A DNA stretch of 64,000 nt from Mesorhizobium amorphae (GTDB taxonomy: Bacteria; Pseudomonadota; Alphaproteobacteria; Rhizobiales; Rhizobiaceae): the NCBI RefSeq assembly GCF_014843845.1, contig NZ_JHQS01000017.1, positions 186,001 through 250,000 of the forward strand, read 5' to 3'. Each line of letters begins with the position of its first letter. Position 1 is the stretch's first letter. A program made the position numbers and the translations under genes. The notes under the pieces are model-generated. The model ran no database searches and had not been told where the DNA came from. It worked only from the letters and a program-made list of their open reading frames with translations. Shown piece after piece: positions 17,292 to 25,775 of the stretch.

Positions 17292-18623
17292 ATGAACTTG
17301 ACGGTCTTTGGAATAGGCTATGTTGGTCTCGTGCAGGCCGCCGTGCTCGCGGAAGTCGGGCATCAGGTGGTGTGCGTCGACATCGACGAGAAGAAGGTCG
17401 AACGGCTCAACCAGGGCCTTATCCCGATCTTCGAACCTGGGCTCGAAAGCCTCGTCAAGGAGAACCACGCCGCCGGCCGCATCAAATTCACCACCGATGC
17501 CAAGGCCGCCGTCAAGCATGGCGAGATCCAGATGATCGCCGTCGGCACGCCGCCCGGCGAGGACGGTTCGGCCGACCTCAAATACGTGCTGGCCGTCGCC
17601 GAGGCCATCGGCCGCGAGATGGAGGCGCCCAAGATCGTCGTCGGCAAGTCGACGGTGCCGGTCGGCACCTGCGAAAAGATCAAGGCCAGAATCGCCGAGA
17701 CGCTGAAGAAAAGGGGCCGCGAGGACCTGACCTTCGACGTCGCCTCCAACCCGGAATTCCTCAAGGAGGGTTCCGCGGTGGCCGACTGCATGAAGCCGGA
17801 CCGCATCATCGTCGGCACCTCGAGCGAGGGTACCGAGGCGGTGATGCGCGAGCTCTACGCTCCGTTCAACCGCAACCACGAGAAGATGATCGTGATGGAC
17901 GTGCGCAGCGCCGAGTTCACCAAATACGCGGCCAATTGCATGCTGGCCACCAAGATCAGCTTCATGAACGAGATGGCCAATCTGGCCGAGCAGCTTGGCG
18001 CGGATATCGAGGAGGTGCGCAAGGGCATCGGCAGCGATCCGCGCATCGGCTACCACTTCATCTATCCGGGTCTCGGCTATGGCGGCTCGTGCTTCCCCAA
18101 GGATGTGCGCGCCCTGATCAAGACCGCCGAGGGCGTCAAGTTCGACGCCAAGCTGCTGCGTGCTGTCGAGGAGCGCAACAACGAGCAGAAGTCCGTCCTG
18201 TTCGACAAGGTGAACCGCTACTTCAAGGGCAACCTCAAGGGCAAGACCTTCGCCTTGTGGGGTCTGGCCTTCAAGCCGAATACCGACGACATGCGCGAGG
18301 CGCCGGCCCGCAACCTGATGGAAGCGCTGTGGAAGGCGGGCGCGAAGGTGCAGGCCTACGATCCCGAGGCGATGCAGGAATGCCAGGCCATCTATGGGCT
18401 GCGCGACGATCTGCTGCTCTGCGGCACCAAGGAGGCGGCTCTGCGCGGCGCCGAGGCGCTGATGATCGCCACCGAGTGGAAGAGCTTCCGCGCGCCGTCC
18501 TTCGACGCGCTGAAGGACGCGCTGACCACGCCGGTCATCTTCGACGGCCGCAACCTCTACGACCCGAAGGTCATCGCCCGCCACGGCATCGAATATCACT
18601 CGATCGGCAGGGTGGCTGCGTGA
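17292..18623 (+). CDS. ugd: UDP-glucose 6-dehydrogenase
   Basis: A 443-residue UDP-glucose/GDP-mannose dehydrogenase. It has the NAD loop GIGYVGL (7-13), the central helix region with [20 protein letters not shown] and the catalytic Cys267 in YGGSCFPKD. It makes UDP-glucuronic acid in the cytoplasm, the donor for uronic acid residues in capsule or EPS. Rhizobial homologues are called RkpK. Its presence in the locus suggests the polysaccharide, or another surface polymer, contains glucuronic or galacturonic acid, unlike plain succinoglycan. Confidence 0.95.
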   Translation: MNLTVFGIGYVGLVQAAVLAEVGHQVVCVDIDEKKVERLNQGLIPIFEPGLESLVKENHAAGRIKFTTDAKAAVKHGEIQMIAVGTPPGEDGSADLKYVLAVAEAIGREMEAPKIVVGKSTVPVGTCEKIKARIAETLKKRGREDLTFDVASNPEFLKEGSAVADCMKPDRIIVGTSSEGTEAVMRELYAPFNRNHEKMIVMDVRSAEFTKYAANCMLATKISFMNEMANLAEQLGADIEEVRKGIGSDPRIGYHFIYPGLGYGGSCFPKDVRALIKTAEGVKFDAKLLRAVEERNNEQKSVLFDKVNRYFKGNLKGKTFALWGLAFKPNTDDMREAPARNLMEALWKAGAKVQAYDPEAMQECQAIYGLRDDLLLCGTKEAALRGAEALMIATEWKSFRAPSFDALKDALTTPVIFDGRNLYDPKVIARHGIEYHSIGRVAA

Positions 18624-18704
18624 AGGCCGGCTCAGAAGGCGGCCTCGACGAACGACAACGAGGCCGCAGGTGAACGCGCTGCTTTCGGGAAAGGATAGGA
18701 TCTG

Positions 18705-20147
18705 ATGGTGCTGGATATCAGGCCCGAGCAAATCGCCAACGAGCATTTCGATATCATCGCCATCGGCTCCGGTTTTGGTTCGGCCTTCTTCCTGCACGCA
18801 TTCGCCAAGCGCCGCAAAGCGCGTGTCCTGGTTTTGGAATGGGGCCGGCACAACACGCATGAGTGGCAGCTCGGCCAGAACGCCAACACCGACATCGACG
18901 ACGAATCGACCTACAAGACCAACTCCGAAAAGCCGTGGAACTACACCATCGGACTGGGTGGCGGCACGAACTGCTGGTTCGCGCAGACGCCGCGCTTCCA
19001 TCCGAACGACTTCCGGCTGAAGAGCACCTATGGCGTCGGCAATGATTGGCCGATCAGCTATGACGAGCTCGAGCAATTCTATTGCGACGCCGAGGAGGTC
19101 ATGTCGATCTCGGGCGATCCCGACATGGCTCAGATGCTGCCGCGCTCGAAACCGTTTCCGCAGCCGCCGCATCGCATGTCGACGCCCGACCGCATGATGA
19201 AGGCTGCGCAGCCCGACCAGCACTTCGTCATGCCGACCGCGCGTGCGCGTCTGGCGACCGCACAGCGAAGCTCGTGCTGTGCCAATTTGCGCTGCTGGCT
19301 GTGCCCGGCCGATGCCAAGTTCACCGTCAACAACGGCCTGATGCACGTCTTCGAGCATCCGGATGTTTCAGTCTGCCTCAGCTCGGAAGTGCGGCGGCTC
19401 GACCATGTCGGCGGCTCCGTCCGCTCGGTGGTGTTCACCCATGGCGGCAAGGAATATTCAGCCAGTGGCGACCTTTTCGTGCTCGGCGCCAATGCGATCC
19501 AGAGCCCGGCGATCATGCTACGGTCCGGGCTCGGCGGCGAATTCGTCGGCCTCGGCCTGCACGAATCCTATGGCTGGAACTTCGAGGTCTATCTTGACGG
19601 GGTCGACAATTTCGACGGCAGCACCATTACCACCGGTCTGAATTTCGGGCTCTATGACGGTCCCCACCGCGCCGAGCACGCGGCGGCGCTGGTCTATTTC
19701 GAGAACCGCTGGCAGCATGGCATGCGGGCCGAGAAGGGTCGGCTGCGGCAGACGCTGCCGCTGGTCATCGTCACCGAAAACCTGCTCGATCCGGAAAACC
19801 GAGTCATCCTCGACAAGGATGAGAACGCCTTCGTCAGTTTCAAGGGAGCGTCGGACTATGCCGTCAACGGCATGGCCAAGGCGCTGGAAAGGCTGCCGGC
19901 GCTGCTTAAGCCGCTGCCGGTCGAAAAGCTGTTCGATCGCGGCATCCGACCGACCGAATCGCATGTGCAAGGCACGTTGCGGATGGGCACTGGCCCTGCG
20001 GATTCGGTCGTCGACCGAGACATGATCCACCACCAGCTGAGGAACCTCGTCGTTGTCGGCACGAGCACCTATCCCAGTTGCTCCTGCGTCAATCCAAGCC
20101 TGACGGCGGCGGCTCTGTCGCTGAGGGCGGCGAGCCGGATCGCATGA
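18705..20147 (+). CDS. GMC-family FAD-dependent oxidoreductase with Cys cluster
   Basis: A 480-residue flavin dehydrogenase. It has the FAD loop IGSGFGSAF (20-28), LGGGTNCWFAQTPRF and the GMC C-terminal end ESHVQGTLRMG...NLVVVGTSTYPSCSCVNPSLTAAALSLRAA, including the active-site His. Four cysteines at 191, 192, 197 and 200 (CCANLRCWLC) resemble the iron-sulphur site of the catalytic subunit of membrane-linked glucose/fructose dehydrogenases. The next gene encodes a small Tat-exported protein, as in those complexes. A sugar or polyol substrate in the periplasm is inferred; no cytochrome subunit gene is nearby. Confidence 0.78.
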   Translation: MVLDIRPEQIANEHFDIIAIGSGFGSAFFLHAFAKRRKARVLVLEWGRHNTHEWQLGQNANTDIDDESTYKTNSEKPWNYTIGLGGGTNCWFAQTPRFHPNDFRLKSTYGVGNDWPISYDELEQFYCDAEEVMSISGDPDMAQMLPRSKPFPQPPHRMSTPDRMMKAAQPDQHFVMPTARARLATAQRSSCCANLRCWLCPADAKFTVNNGLMHVFEHPDVSVCLSSEVRRLDHVGGSVRSVVFTHGGKEYSASGDLFVLGANAIQSPAIMLRSGLGGEFVGLGLHESYGWNFEVYLDGVDNFDGSTITTGLNFGLYDGPHRAEHAAALVYFENRWQHGMRAEKGRLRQTLPLVIVTENLLDPENRVILDKDENAFVSFKGASDYAVNGMAKALERLPALLKPLPVEKLFDRGIRPTESHVQGTLRMGTGPADSVVDRDMIHHQLRNLVVVGTSTYPSCSCVNPSLTAAALSLRAASRIA

Positions 20148-20160
20148 AGGGAGCTCTGCA

Positions 20161-20610
20161 ATGATGAAGATCACGCGACGCTCTGCTCTGGCCCTGGTCG
20201 CCGGCGGGCTTGCTTCCACCGGCATTGCCTACGCCGCCGTGTCCTCGTTCTCGGACGAGGACCTGGTGCGCGTCACGCTGGAAAGATATCTCGGTCCGCT
20301 GAACATGCGCATCGAGCACCTGCAGCAGTTCGTGCTGGAATTCCGCAACCGGAATCCCTGGATATTTCCGAACGAAAAGCTGAGCGACGCGGTCACTCTG
20401 GTCGAGGAGATCAAACTGGGCGCCGTACGCCGGCTGCTGCCGCATGAAAAGCGGGAAGATTTGGTGCATTTCGACCGCTGGGTCATCGCCGAATTCCATG
20501 TGCTGACCGACTACGCATGGCGCAGCTCGCCGAACGACCCGATCCGGTTTACCGGCTGGCAGTCCTGTACCAATCCGTTCGCAAATCTGGAGCCGCCGAA
20601 AGTCGCTTGA
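20161..20610 (+). CDS. Tat-exported small subunit of the GMC dehydrogenase (gluconate 2-dehydrogenase subunit 3-like)
   Basis: A 149-residue protein with a twin-arginine signal: ITRRSALALVAGGLASTGIA and probable cleavage near AYAA. In gluconate, fructose and glucose dehydrogenases a small Tat protein carries the flavin subunit across the membrane. The gene starts 13 bases after the stop of the GMC gene, which has no signal of its own, so piggyback export fits. The assignment comes mainly from signal type, size and neighbour. Confidence 0.65.
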   Translation: MMKITRRSALALVAGGLASTGIAYAAVSSFSDEDLVRVTLERYLGPLNMRIEHLQQFVLEFRNRNPWIFPNEKLSDAVTLVEEIKLGAVRRLLPHEKREDLVHFDRWVIAEFHVLTDYAWRSSPNDPIRFTGWQSCTNPFANLEPPKVA

Positions 20611-20681
20611 GGCGAAGGCAAGACGCTGGCCCTGGCCAGCGTCCGAACGAAACACGAGAATGCGACAAGGAGCCTGATCCC

Positions 20682-21764
20682 ATGAAAGTCCTTTTTGCAG
20701 GTGGCAACGGTTACACGCCGCAATTCAGCGGCGGCGTCCAGTCCAGCACCCATCATCTGGCCGAGCAATTGATCGAGCATGGCCATGAGGCGTCGGTGCT
20801 TGCCGCGCTCTTCGGCCAGGGCGTCTTCGGCTACAAGGCGCGCGCCAAGATGAAGCTCTTGCGGCAACGTGCCGTGATAGACTCTTATCCGGGCTATCCG
20901 GTGGTGCGCGCCTGGTTTCCCTGGGAGGCTGCCGGCTTTGCCGTCAAGAAGCTGAGGCCGGACGTCGCCGTGGTTCAGTGCCACAAGTCGGTTCCGATCG
21001 GCAAGGCGCTGGAGGCGGAAGGCGTTCCGCTGGTCGTCTATCTCAGGAATGTCGAATTCCATGAATTGGGTGGCGACCTGCGTGAATTGCGTTCGGCTCT
21101 CTACATCGCCAACTCCGAATTCACGGCGCGCACCTATAAGCAGAAATTCGACATCGATTCGACGGTCATTCCGCCGACCATCAATCCCGGCTTCTACAGC
21201 ACGCCGACGACAGGCGAGTACGTCACGCTGATCAATCCTTACGAGGAAAAGGGCTTCGACCTGGCGGTGCGCATTGCCGCCGCCTGCCCCGAAATCCCGT
21301 TCTTGTTCGTCGAAAGCTGGAAGCTCGACGACGATCATCGGGCCCGCATCGAACAGACGATCGCGCCATACCCCAATGTCAAGCTGGAGAGCCGCACCAG
21401 CGACATGAAGACGGTCTATGGCCGCACCAAGATCCTGCTCGCTCCCAGCAAGTGGGAGGAGGCCTGGGGCCGGGTGGCGTCGGAAGCCCATTGCAGCGGC
21501 ATTCCCGTCGTCGGCTCGCGGCGCGGCGGCCTGCCCGAAGCCATCGGCTCGGGCGGCGTGGTGCTGGACTATGACGGTCCGCTCGACGATTGGGTGGCGG
21601 CGATCAGGCTGCTGTGGAACGATGCCCAGGAGTATGCGCGGCTTTCCGCGGCGGCGCGTACATTCTCGGAGCGCCCGGCTTTGGACCCGCAGCGTCAGTT
21701 CGCCACGTTCTTCTCGTTGCTCGACAAGGCGGCGGCACAACGAACTACACGCCAAGCTGCGTGA
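20682..21764 (+). CDS. glycosyltransferase family 4/1
   Basis: A 360-residue GT-B glycosyltransferase. The N-terminal GGNGYTPQFSGGVQSSTHHLAEQLIEHGH is the acceptor-side glycine loop. The C-terminal donor site has LLAPSKWEEAWGRVASEAHCSGIPVVGSRRGGLPEAI, with the EX7E-type pattern of GT4. ATG 20682 has AAGGAG nine bases before it; the frame opens earlier but overlaps the preceding gene. It probably adds a sugar to the EPS or to another glycan of the locus; the sugar is unknown. Confidence 0.82.
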   Translation: MKVLFAGGNGYTPQFSGGVQSSTHHLAEQLIEHGHEASVLAALFGQGVFGYKARAKMKLLRQRAVIDSYPGYPVVRAWFPWEAAGFAVKKLRPDVAVVQCHKSVPIGKALEAEGVPLVVYLRNVEFHELGGDLRELRSALYIANSEFTARTYKQKFDIDSTVIPPTINPGFYSTPTTGEYVTLINPYEEKGFDLAVRIAAACPEIPFLFVESWKLDDDHRARIEQTIAPYPNVKLESRTSDMKTVYGRTKILLAPSKWEEAWGRVASEAHCSGIPVVGSRRGGLPEAIGSGGVVLDYDGPLDDWVAAIRLLWNDAQEYARLSAAARTFSERPALDPQRQFATFFSLLDKAAAQRTTRQAA

Positions 21765-21774
21765 GCTTCGCGAA

Positions 21775-21796
21775 GCAGCGCCCGTGGTGGCGCTGC
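21775..21796. terminator. hairpin between convergent genes
   Basis: A perfect 8-bp stem GCAGCGCC/GGCGCTGC with a six-base loop lies between the stop codons of the GT4 gene (plus) and the PRTase-HAD gene (minus). It has no clear T-run, so it is at most a weak two-way terminator. Confidence 0.45.
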
Positions 21797-21824
21797 ATCC
21801 CTGTTCCCGGCGTTATTGGCGGGA

Positions 21825-22877
21825 TCAGGCCGGTCGCTTGACCCGGCTCTTCAGCGTCTCGTAGCCGCGTTCGCCAAGCAGCGTGCGCGCCACTTTCTTG
21901 ACCACAGTCTTGCGCCCTTCGGGCGAATTGACCTGACGCAGCCTGGCCGGCAGGTTGCGCGCCGCCTGGTTGAGCGCCGGTAGCGACAGCGCGTCGGGAT
22001 AGGTCACCAAATGGGTTTCCACGCACAGCACCGGCTTGCCGGACAGCTTGGCGATCTTGAGTGCCTGCTGATGCTCACTTTCGATGAACAGGATCGCATC
22101 GGTCTTGGCGTAGAAATCGGCCTTGAAACTGCCATGCACGCCGAGCCGCTGCCGTTCCGCCTTGCTCGGCAGGTCGAGCATGATCAGTTTGTTGTATTTG
22201 ACGTCGTGCTTGTCGAGCCAGGCCTCGGTGAGCTTGCGGTATTTCTCCAGTCGGCTGGTGACCAGCCAACCGATCTTGCGGGTCGGCGCAAAGAGCGGCC
22301 GCGCCTCGGCGAGGAATTTCTCATAGGCCGGGCCGTCGTCATTTTCCGGCTCGGTCGGATCGAGGCAAAGCACGCCGTCGATATCGACACAGCTTTGCTC
22401 GAGGAATTTGTGGTGCATGAAATTCCACTGGAACATCCTGGGGTGCGGCACCACTTCGAAGACGACATCGGTCTCCTGGTGCTGCGACAGGAGCCCGAAC
22501 ACCGCCGCAAAAATGAAGTCCGCCTTGATGCCGGCGGCCTCGATCCGGTTGCGCGCGTCACGCATGGCGTTGCCGCCGCTGACGCTGTCGTCGACCACCA
22601 GGATCTTGCGCATGTCGGAGGCCTGCCGGTCGAGCGCGGCGCGGCGCTTGGTGATGCCCGAGGAGTAGATTTTGCCGGCGATGAAGCTGTCGAGGTCGGT
22701 CATCGGGATGTTCGACGCAAGGCTGACCAGCGTGGCGGCGAGAATACCGCTTCTCGGCACGCCGACCACCAGGTCGATGTCGCGAGGCAGCCGGTGAAGG
22801 TTGCTGACGATGGCGTCGTTCATGTCGGAAATCGATCGGTAGTGCATGGTCTGGGTCGGATCCTCGAGTGTGCGCAT
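21825..22877 (-). CDS. phosphoribosyltransferase fused to a HAD-like domain
   Basis: A 350-residue two-domain protein. The N-terminal half has a phosphoribosyltransferase fold with the PRPP loop ILVVDDSVSGGNAMRDA (about 91-107) after GVPRSGILAATLVSL. The C-terminal half has DIDGVLCLD (about 167-175), the first motif of HAD phosphatases, followed by LVTSRLEKYRKLTEAWL, like the Ser/Thr motif II. It starts one base after the flippase stop, so the two are surely co-transcribed. The fusion and its link with a polysaccharide flippase gene suggest handling of a sugar- or ribose-phosphate, but the reaction is unknown. Confidence 0.75.
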   Translation of the reverse strand: MRTLEDPTQTMHYRSISDMNDAIVSNLHRLPRDIDLVVGVPRSGILAATLVSLASNIPMTDLDSFIAGKIYSSGITKRRAALDRQASDMRKILVVDDSVSGGNAMRDARNRIEAAGIKADFIFAAVFGLLSQHQETDVVFEVVPHPRMFQWNFMHHKFLEQSCVDIDGVLCLDPTEPENDDGPAYEKFLAEARPLFAPTRKIGWLVTSRLEKYRKLTEAWLDKHDVKYNKLIMLDLPSKAERQRLGVHGSFKADFYAKTDAILFIESEHQQALKIAKLSGKPVLCVETHLVTYPDALSLPALNQAARNLPARLRQVNSPEGRKTVVKKVARTLLGERGYETLKSRVKRPA

Positions 22878-22878
22878 G

Positions 22879-24411
22879 TTATTTTGCTCCGCTGGGCACA
22901 GCCGCCGGCGCCCGCATCGGCACCAGCTTCAAGGCCTCGCGCAAGGCTTCGCGGCCGGCGGCGAAGCAAAGCGAGACCAGGACGGTGGTGACATAGGACA
23001 GCACCACCGCGCCGGCCATGGCGACGATATGCTGTTGTGGCAGGAACGGCTTGGCGAACCAGACGGCGGCCAGAGCCAGGTGCGCGCCAAGCACGAAGGG
23101 GGTTGCCGCGCGCAGCACATGGTGTGCCTTCAGCGGCCCGGTCTTGCCGATATAGAGCCACAGGAAAGGCGTTCTCATGTATTCGCTGACCGCATAGGCG
23201 ATCGCCACGCCGAGCGCGCCATAGGGCAGTCCGATGAGGAAGGCCAGCACCGACGTCACCGCCGTCACGATGCCCCAGCGCATGAAATCGCCCGAGCGGC
23301 CCTGGCTGACGAACAGCCAGCCCGCGGGATTGTTGAGCGGCTGCAGCAGCCCGGCAAAGCCGAGCGCCAGGAAGATCGGGGCGCTTTGCCGCCACTGCTC
23401 GCCGAGCACGAAGGGGATCAGCACGTCGGACATGGCGGTGGCGAAGGCGACGCCCGGCAGCGCAACCAGCAGGATCAGCGGCATGACGCGCAGATAGGCG
23501 CTGCGGTAGCGGTCGGGCTCGTCCTTCAGCCTGGAAAGGGCCGGCACCATGACTTTGGAGAGCGGGTTGGTGATCTGGCTGAGCGGGAACAGCAGCAGCT
23601 TGTAGGCGCGGTCATAGAGGCCGAGCTGGGCTTCGCCCCAATATTTGCCGATCAGCACATTGTCGAGGTTGCGGGCAAAGAAGTTGGCGAAGTTGAAGCC
23701 GGTGATTCCGGCCCCGAAATTGAGCAGTTGGCCAATGCCCTCGACCTTGCGCGGCATGCCCGGCCGCCATCTGGAACTGACCCAATAGCAAAGCGTCGGC
23801 AGCACCGCTCCGGTCAGCGTGCCGGCAAACAGCGCCCAGTAGGAACGATCGATGAAGGTCCAGGCGATCGAAACGGCAAGACCCGTGACGGCGCTGGCGA
23901 CGTCGATGATCGCCAGGCGGGTGAACTGCATGCGGCGCGTCAAAAGCGCCAGGTGCTGGGCGCCGAGGCCATAGGCCATGATCTGCAGCCCCAGTGCCGC
24001 CACCAGGCCCGAAACGCGCGGTTCGCCGTAGAAGGCGGCGACCAAAGGTGCGGCGCCGGCCAGCACGCAGGCAAGGACGGCACTGACCGCGACATTGATC
24101 CAGAAGAGGGAATTGACCTCGTCGTGACGGATGCCGGTTTTCTGGATCGTCGCCTGGGTCAGGCCGAAATCCTGGAACAGCGCGATAAAGGCAAGCACCG
24201 GCGCACACATCGCCACGACGCCGAAATCCTGCGGCGACAAGAGCCGCGACAGCACGATGACGGAGATGATCTGCGTCGCGACGCGCACGGATTGCGCCAT
24301 GGCCGTGACGATGGCACCGCGCCCGACCGATCTGCGGAGAGAGCCCTCTGGCGGATCGAATGCATTGGCTTCCAAATTCAGGATCCCTGATTTTCGCACC
24401 GGCCGTGACAT
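22879..24411 (-). CDS. exoT: oligosaccharide flippase, ExoT/Wzx-like
   Basis: A 510-residue membrane protein of the polysaccharide transport (MATE/MVF-like) family, with about twelve to fourteen hydrophobic segments. The family start is seen in RGAIVTAMAQSVRVATQIISVIVLSRLLSPQDFGVVAM, then FGLTQATIQK and NLDNVLIGKYWGEAQLGLYDRAYKLLLFP. Such proteins turn lipid-linked repeat units across the inner membrane. It is divergent from exoL over a short control region holding two regulator boxes. The ATG at 24411 is used; TTG 24423 is an alternative. Confidence 0.87.
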   Translation of the reverse strand: MSRPVRKSGILNLEANAFDPPEGSLRRSVGRGAIVTAMAQSVRVATQIISVIVLSRLLSPQDFGVVAMCAPVLAFIALFQDFGLTQATIQKTGIRHDEVNSLFWINVAVSAVLACVLAGAAPLVAAFYGEPRVSGLVAALGLQIMAYGLGAQHLALLTRRMQFTRLAIIDVASAVTGLAVSIAWTFIDRSYWALFAGTLTGAVLPTLCYWVSSRWRPGMPRKVEGIGQLLNFGAGITGFNFANFFARNLDNVLIGKYWGEAQLGLYDRAYKLLLFPLSQITNPLSKVMVPALSRLKDEPDRYRSAYLRVMPLILLVALPGVAFATAMSDVLIPFVLGEQWRQSAPIFLALGFAGLLQPLNNPAGWLFVSQGRSGDFMRWGIVTAVTSVLAFLIGLPYGALGVAIAYAVSEYMRTPFLWLYIGKTGPLKAHHVLRAATPFVLGAHLALAAVWFAKPFLPQQHIVAMAGAVVLSYVTTVLVSLCFAAGREALREALKLVPMRAPAAVPSGAK

Positions 24412-24455
24412 CACGACCGGCAAACCGCCGCCTCGGACAAACTACGGCAATATTT

Positions 24456-24466
24456 TTGCAGTGCAA
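24456..24466. promoter_or_regulatory. palindromic box TTGCAGTGCAA upstream of exoT
   Basis: A perfect palindrome around one central base, 45 bases before the exoT start. It shares TGCANNGCA with the TGCTGCANNGCA family but lacks its full left half. Confidence 0.45.
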
Positions 24467-24505
24467 CAAAAAACATGGATTCTTGCTACGCTGCACCAAA
24501 AATGT

Positions 24506-24517
24506 TGCGATGCAGCA
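24506..24517. promoter_or_regulatory. TGCTGCANNGCA box upstream of exoL (reverse orientation)
   Basis: TGCGATGCAGCA, the reverse complement of TGCTGCATCGCA, inside TTGCGATGCAGCAA. It ends 49 bases before the exoL start codon. Confidence 0.5.
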
Positions 24518-24565
24518 AAAGCTGTACTAGCATCCCTGTGGGTGGGCCAACAGCGGTCGAGTTTC

Positions 24566-25738
24566 ATGCTGCATGTCCTGTACTTGGTACATGACGTTTC
24601 CGATCCGGCGGTGCGACGACGGATCATAATGCTCAGAGCAGGCGGCGCCAGGGTTACACTGGCGGGCTTCCGCCGCACCACAGGCCCGGTCACGGAGATC
24701 GAGGGACTGCGTCCGATCGACCTCGGCGCGACGCGCGACGGCCGATTCGGCCAGCGCCTGGCGGCGATCGCCAAGGCGGCGGTCTCTATCGGCTCGAAGC
24801 TCGCCACAATGCCGCGGCCCGACCTCATCATAGCGCGTAACCTTGAAATGCTGGCGCTTGCGCGGCGCGCCAAAGCCGTTTTTCAAGGGGCGGTACCGAT
24901 CGTCTACGAATGCCTCGACATCCATCGCCTGGTGCTTCGCGACGATTTGCTGGGCAAGGCGCTGCGCGGCGCGGAACGCTATCTGGCGCGCGACGTCAAG
25001 CTGCTGGTGACCAGTTCGCCGGCCTTCATCGCCAATTATTTCAAGCCGTTTGGACAAATCGCCGCACCGGTAGAGCTGGTCGAAAACAAGTATTTCGATA
25101 CGGCACCGGTGGTGGCCGATGACCGGTTGATAGTGGAAAATCCTGCCGCGCCGCCGTGGCGAATCGGTTGGTTCGGTGCGCTCAGATGCCGCCGCTCGCT
25201 GCAGTTGCTGGCAGAATTCACCCGCCGCCTCGACGGACGCTTCGAGGTCATCCTTCGAGGTCGCCCGGCGCTTTCCGAATTTCCCGATTTCCACGCCTTC
25301 GTCGAGGCCGAGCCCTTTCTCTCCTTCCGCGGCCCCTATCGCAACCCGGAGGATATGGCGGCGATCTACAGCGAGGTGCATTTCTCCTGGGCGATCGATT
25401 TCTTCGAGGAAGGCCAGAATTCCGAATGGCTGCTTCCCAACCGCCTCTATGAGGGATGCCGCTTCGGCGCAGTGCCGATCTCGATGGGCAACACCGAAAC
25501 CGGGCGCTTCCTCAACCAGCAGGACATCGGCGTTCTGTTGCCTGAGGCCGCGCCCGAGGTGCTCGAAACGGCGCTGGGCAGGATGGAAGAGGATCGCTTC
25601 CGCAAGCTGAAGGCGCGGGTGCTAGCTCGCAACCCGAGAACCTGGAGTTACGATCGCAGCGATTGCCTGGCCTTTGTCGACAAGCTGCGTGGTCTGGCTG
25701 CCGCGCCTGGCCCCTTCGTCACCGAGGCGCTGGCATAG
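24566..25738 (+). CDS. exoL: ExoL-like glycosyltransferase
   Basis: A 390-residue GT-B type transferase. It begins LHVLYLVHDVSDPAVRRRIIML and includes PDLIIARNLEMLALARRA, YECLDIHRLVL and a C-terminal donor region WLLPNRLYEGCRFGAVPISM. In S. meliloti ExoL adds the second sugar after ExoA during succinoglycan repeat assembly; exoL-A-M-O-N-P are in the same order here. Start at ATG 24566, just after the divergent control region; a longer frame opens at 24131 inside the flippase gene and is rejected. Confidence 0.85.
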   Translation: MLHVLYLVHDVSDPAVRRRIIMLRAGGARVTLAGFRRTTGPVTEIEGLRPIDLGATRDGRFGQRLAAIAKAAVSIGSKLATMPRPDLIIARNLEMLALARRAKAVFQGAVPIVYECLDIHRLVLRDDLLGKALRGAERYLARDVKLLVTSSPAFIANYFKPFGQIAAPVELVENKYFDTAPVVADDRLIVENPAAPPWRIGWFGALRCRRSLQLLAEFTRRLDGRFEVILRGRPALSEFPDFHAFVEAEPFLSFRGPYRNPEDMAAIYSEVHFSWAIDFFEEGQNSEWLLPNRLYEGCRFGAVPISMGNTETGRFLNQQDIGVLLPEAAPEVLETALGRMEEDRFRKLKARVLARNPRTWSYDRSDCLAFVDKLRGLAAAPGPFVTEALA

Positions 25739-25775
25739 GATGACCGGGAATGGAAACAAGGATGGACGAGGCCTG

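Noticed and set aside
17091..19358. 755-codon minus-strand frame
   Set aside because: It is the complement of ugd and the GMC gene, both of which have full catalytic motifs.
24131..24565. Extended N-terminus of ExoL
   Set aside because: It would overlap the divergent flippase gene and the control boxes; homology begins at the ATG at 24566.
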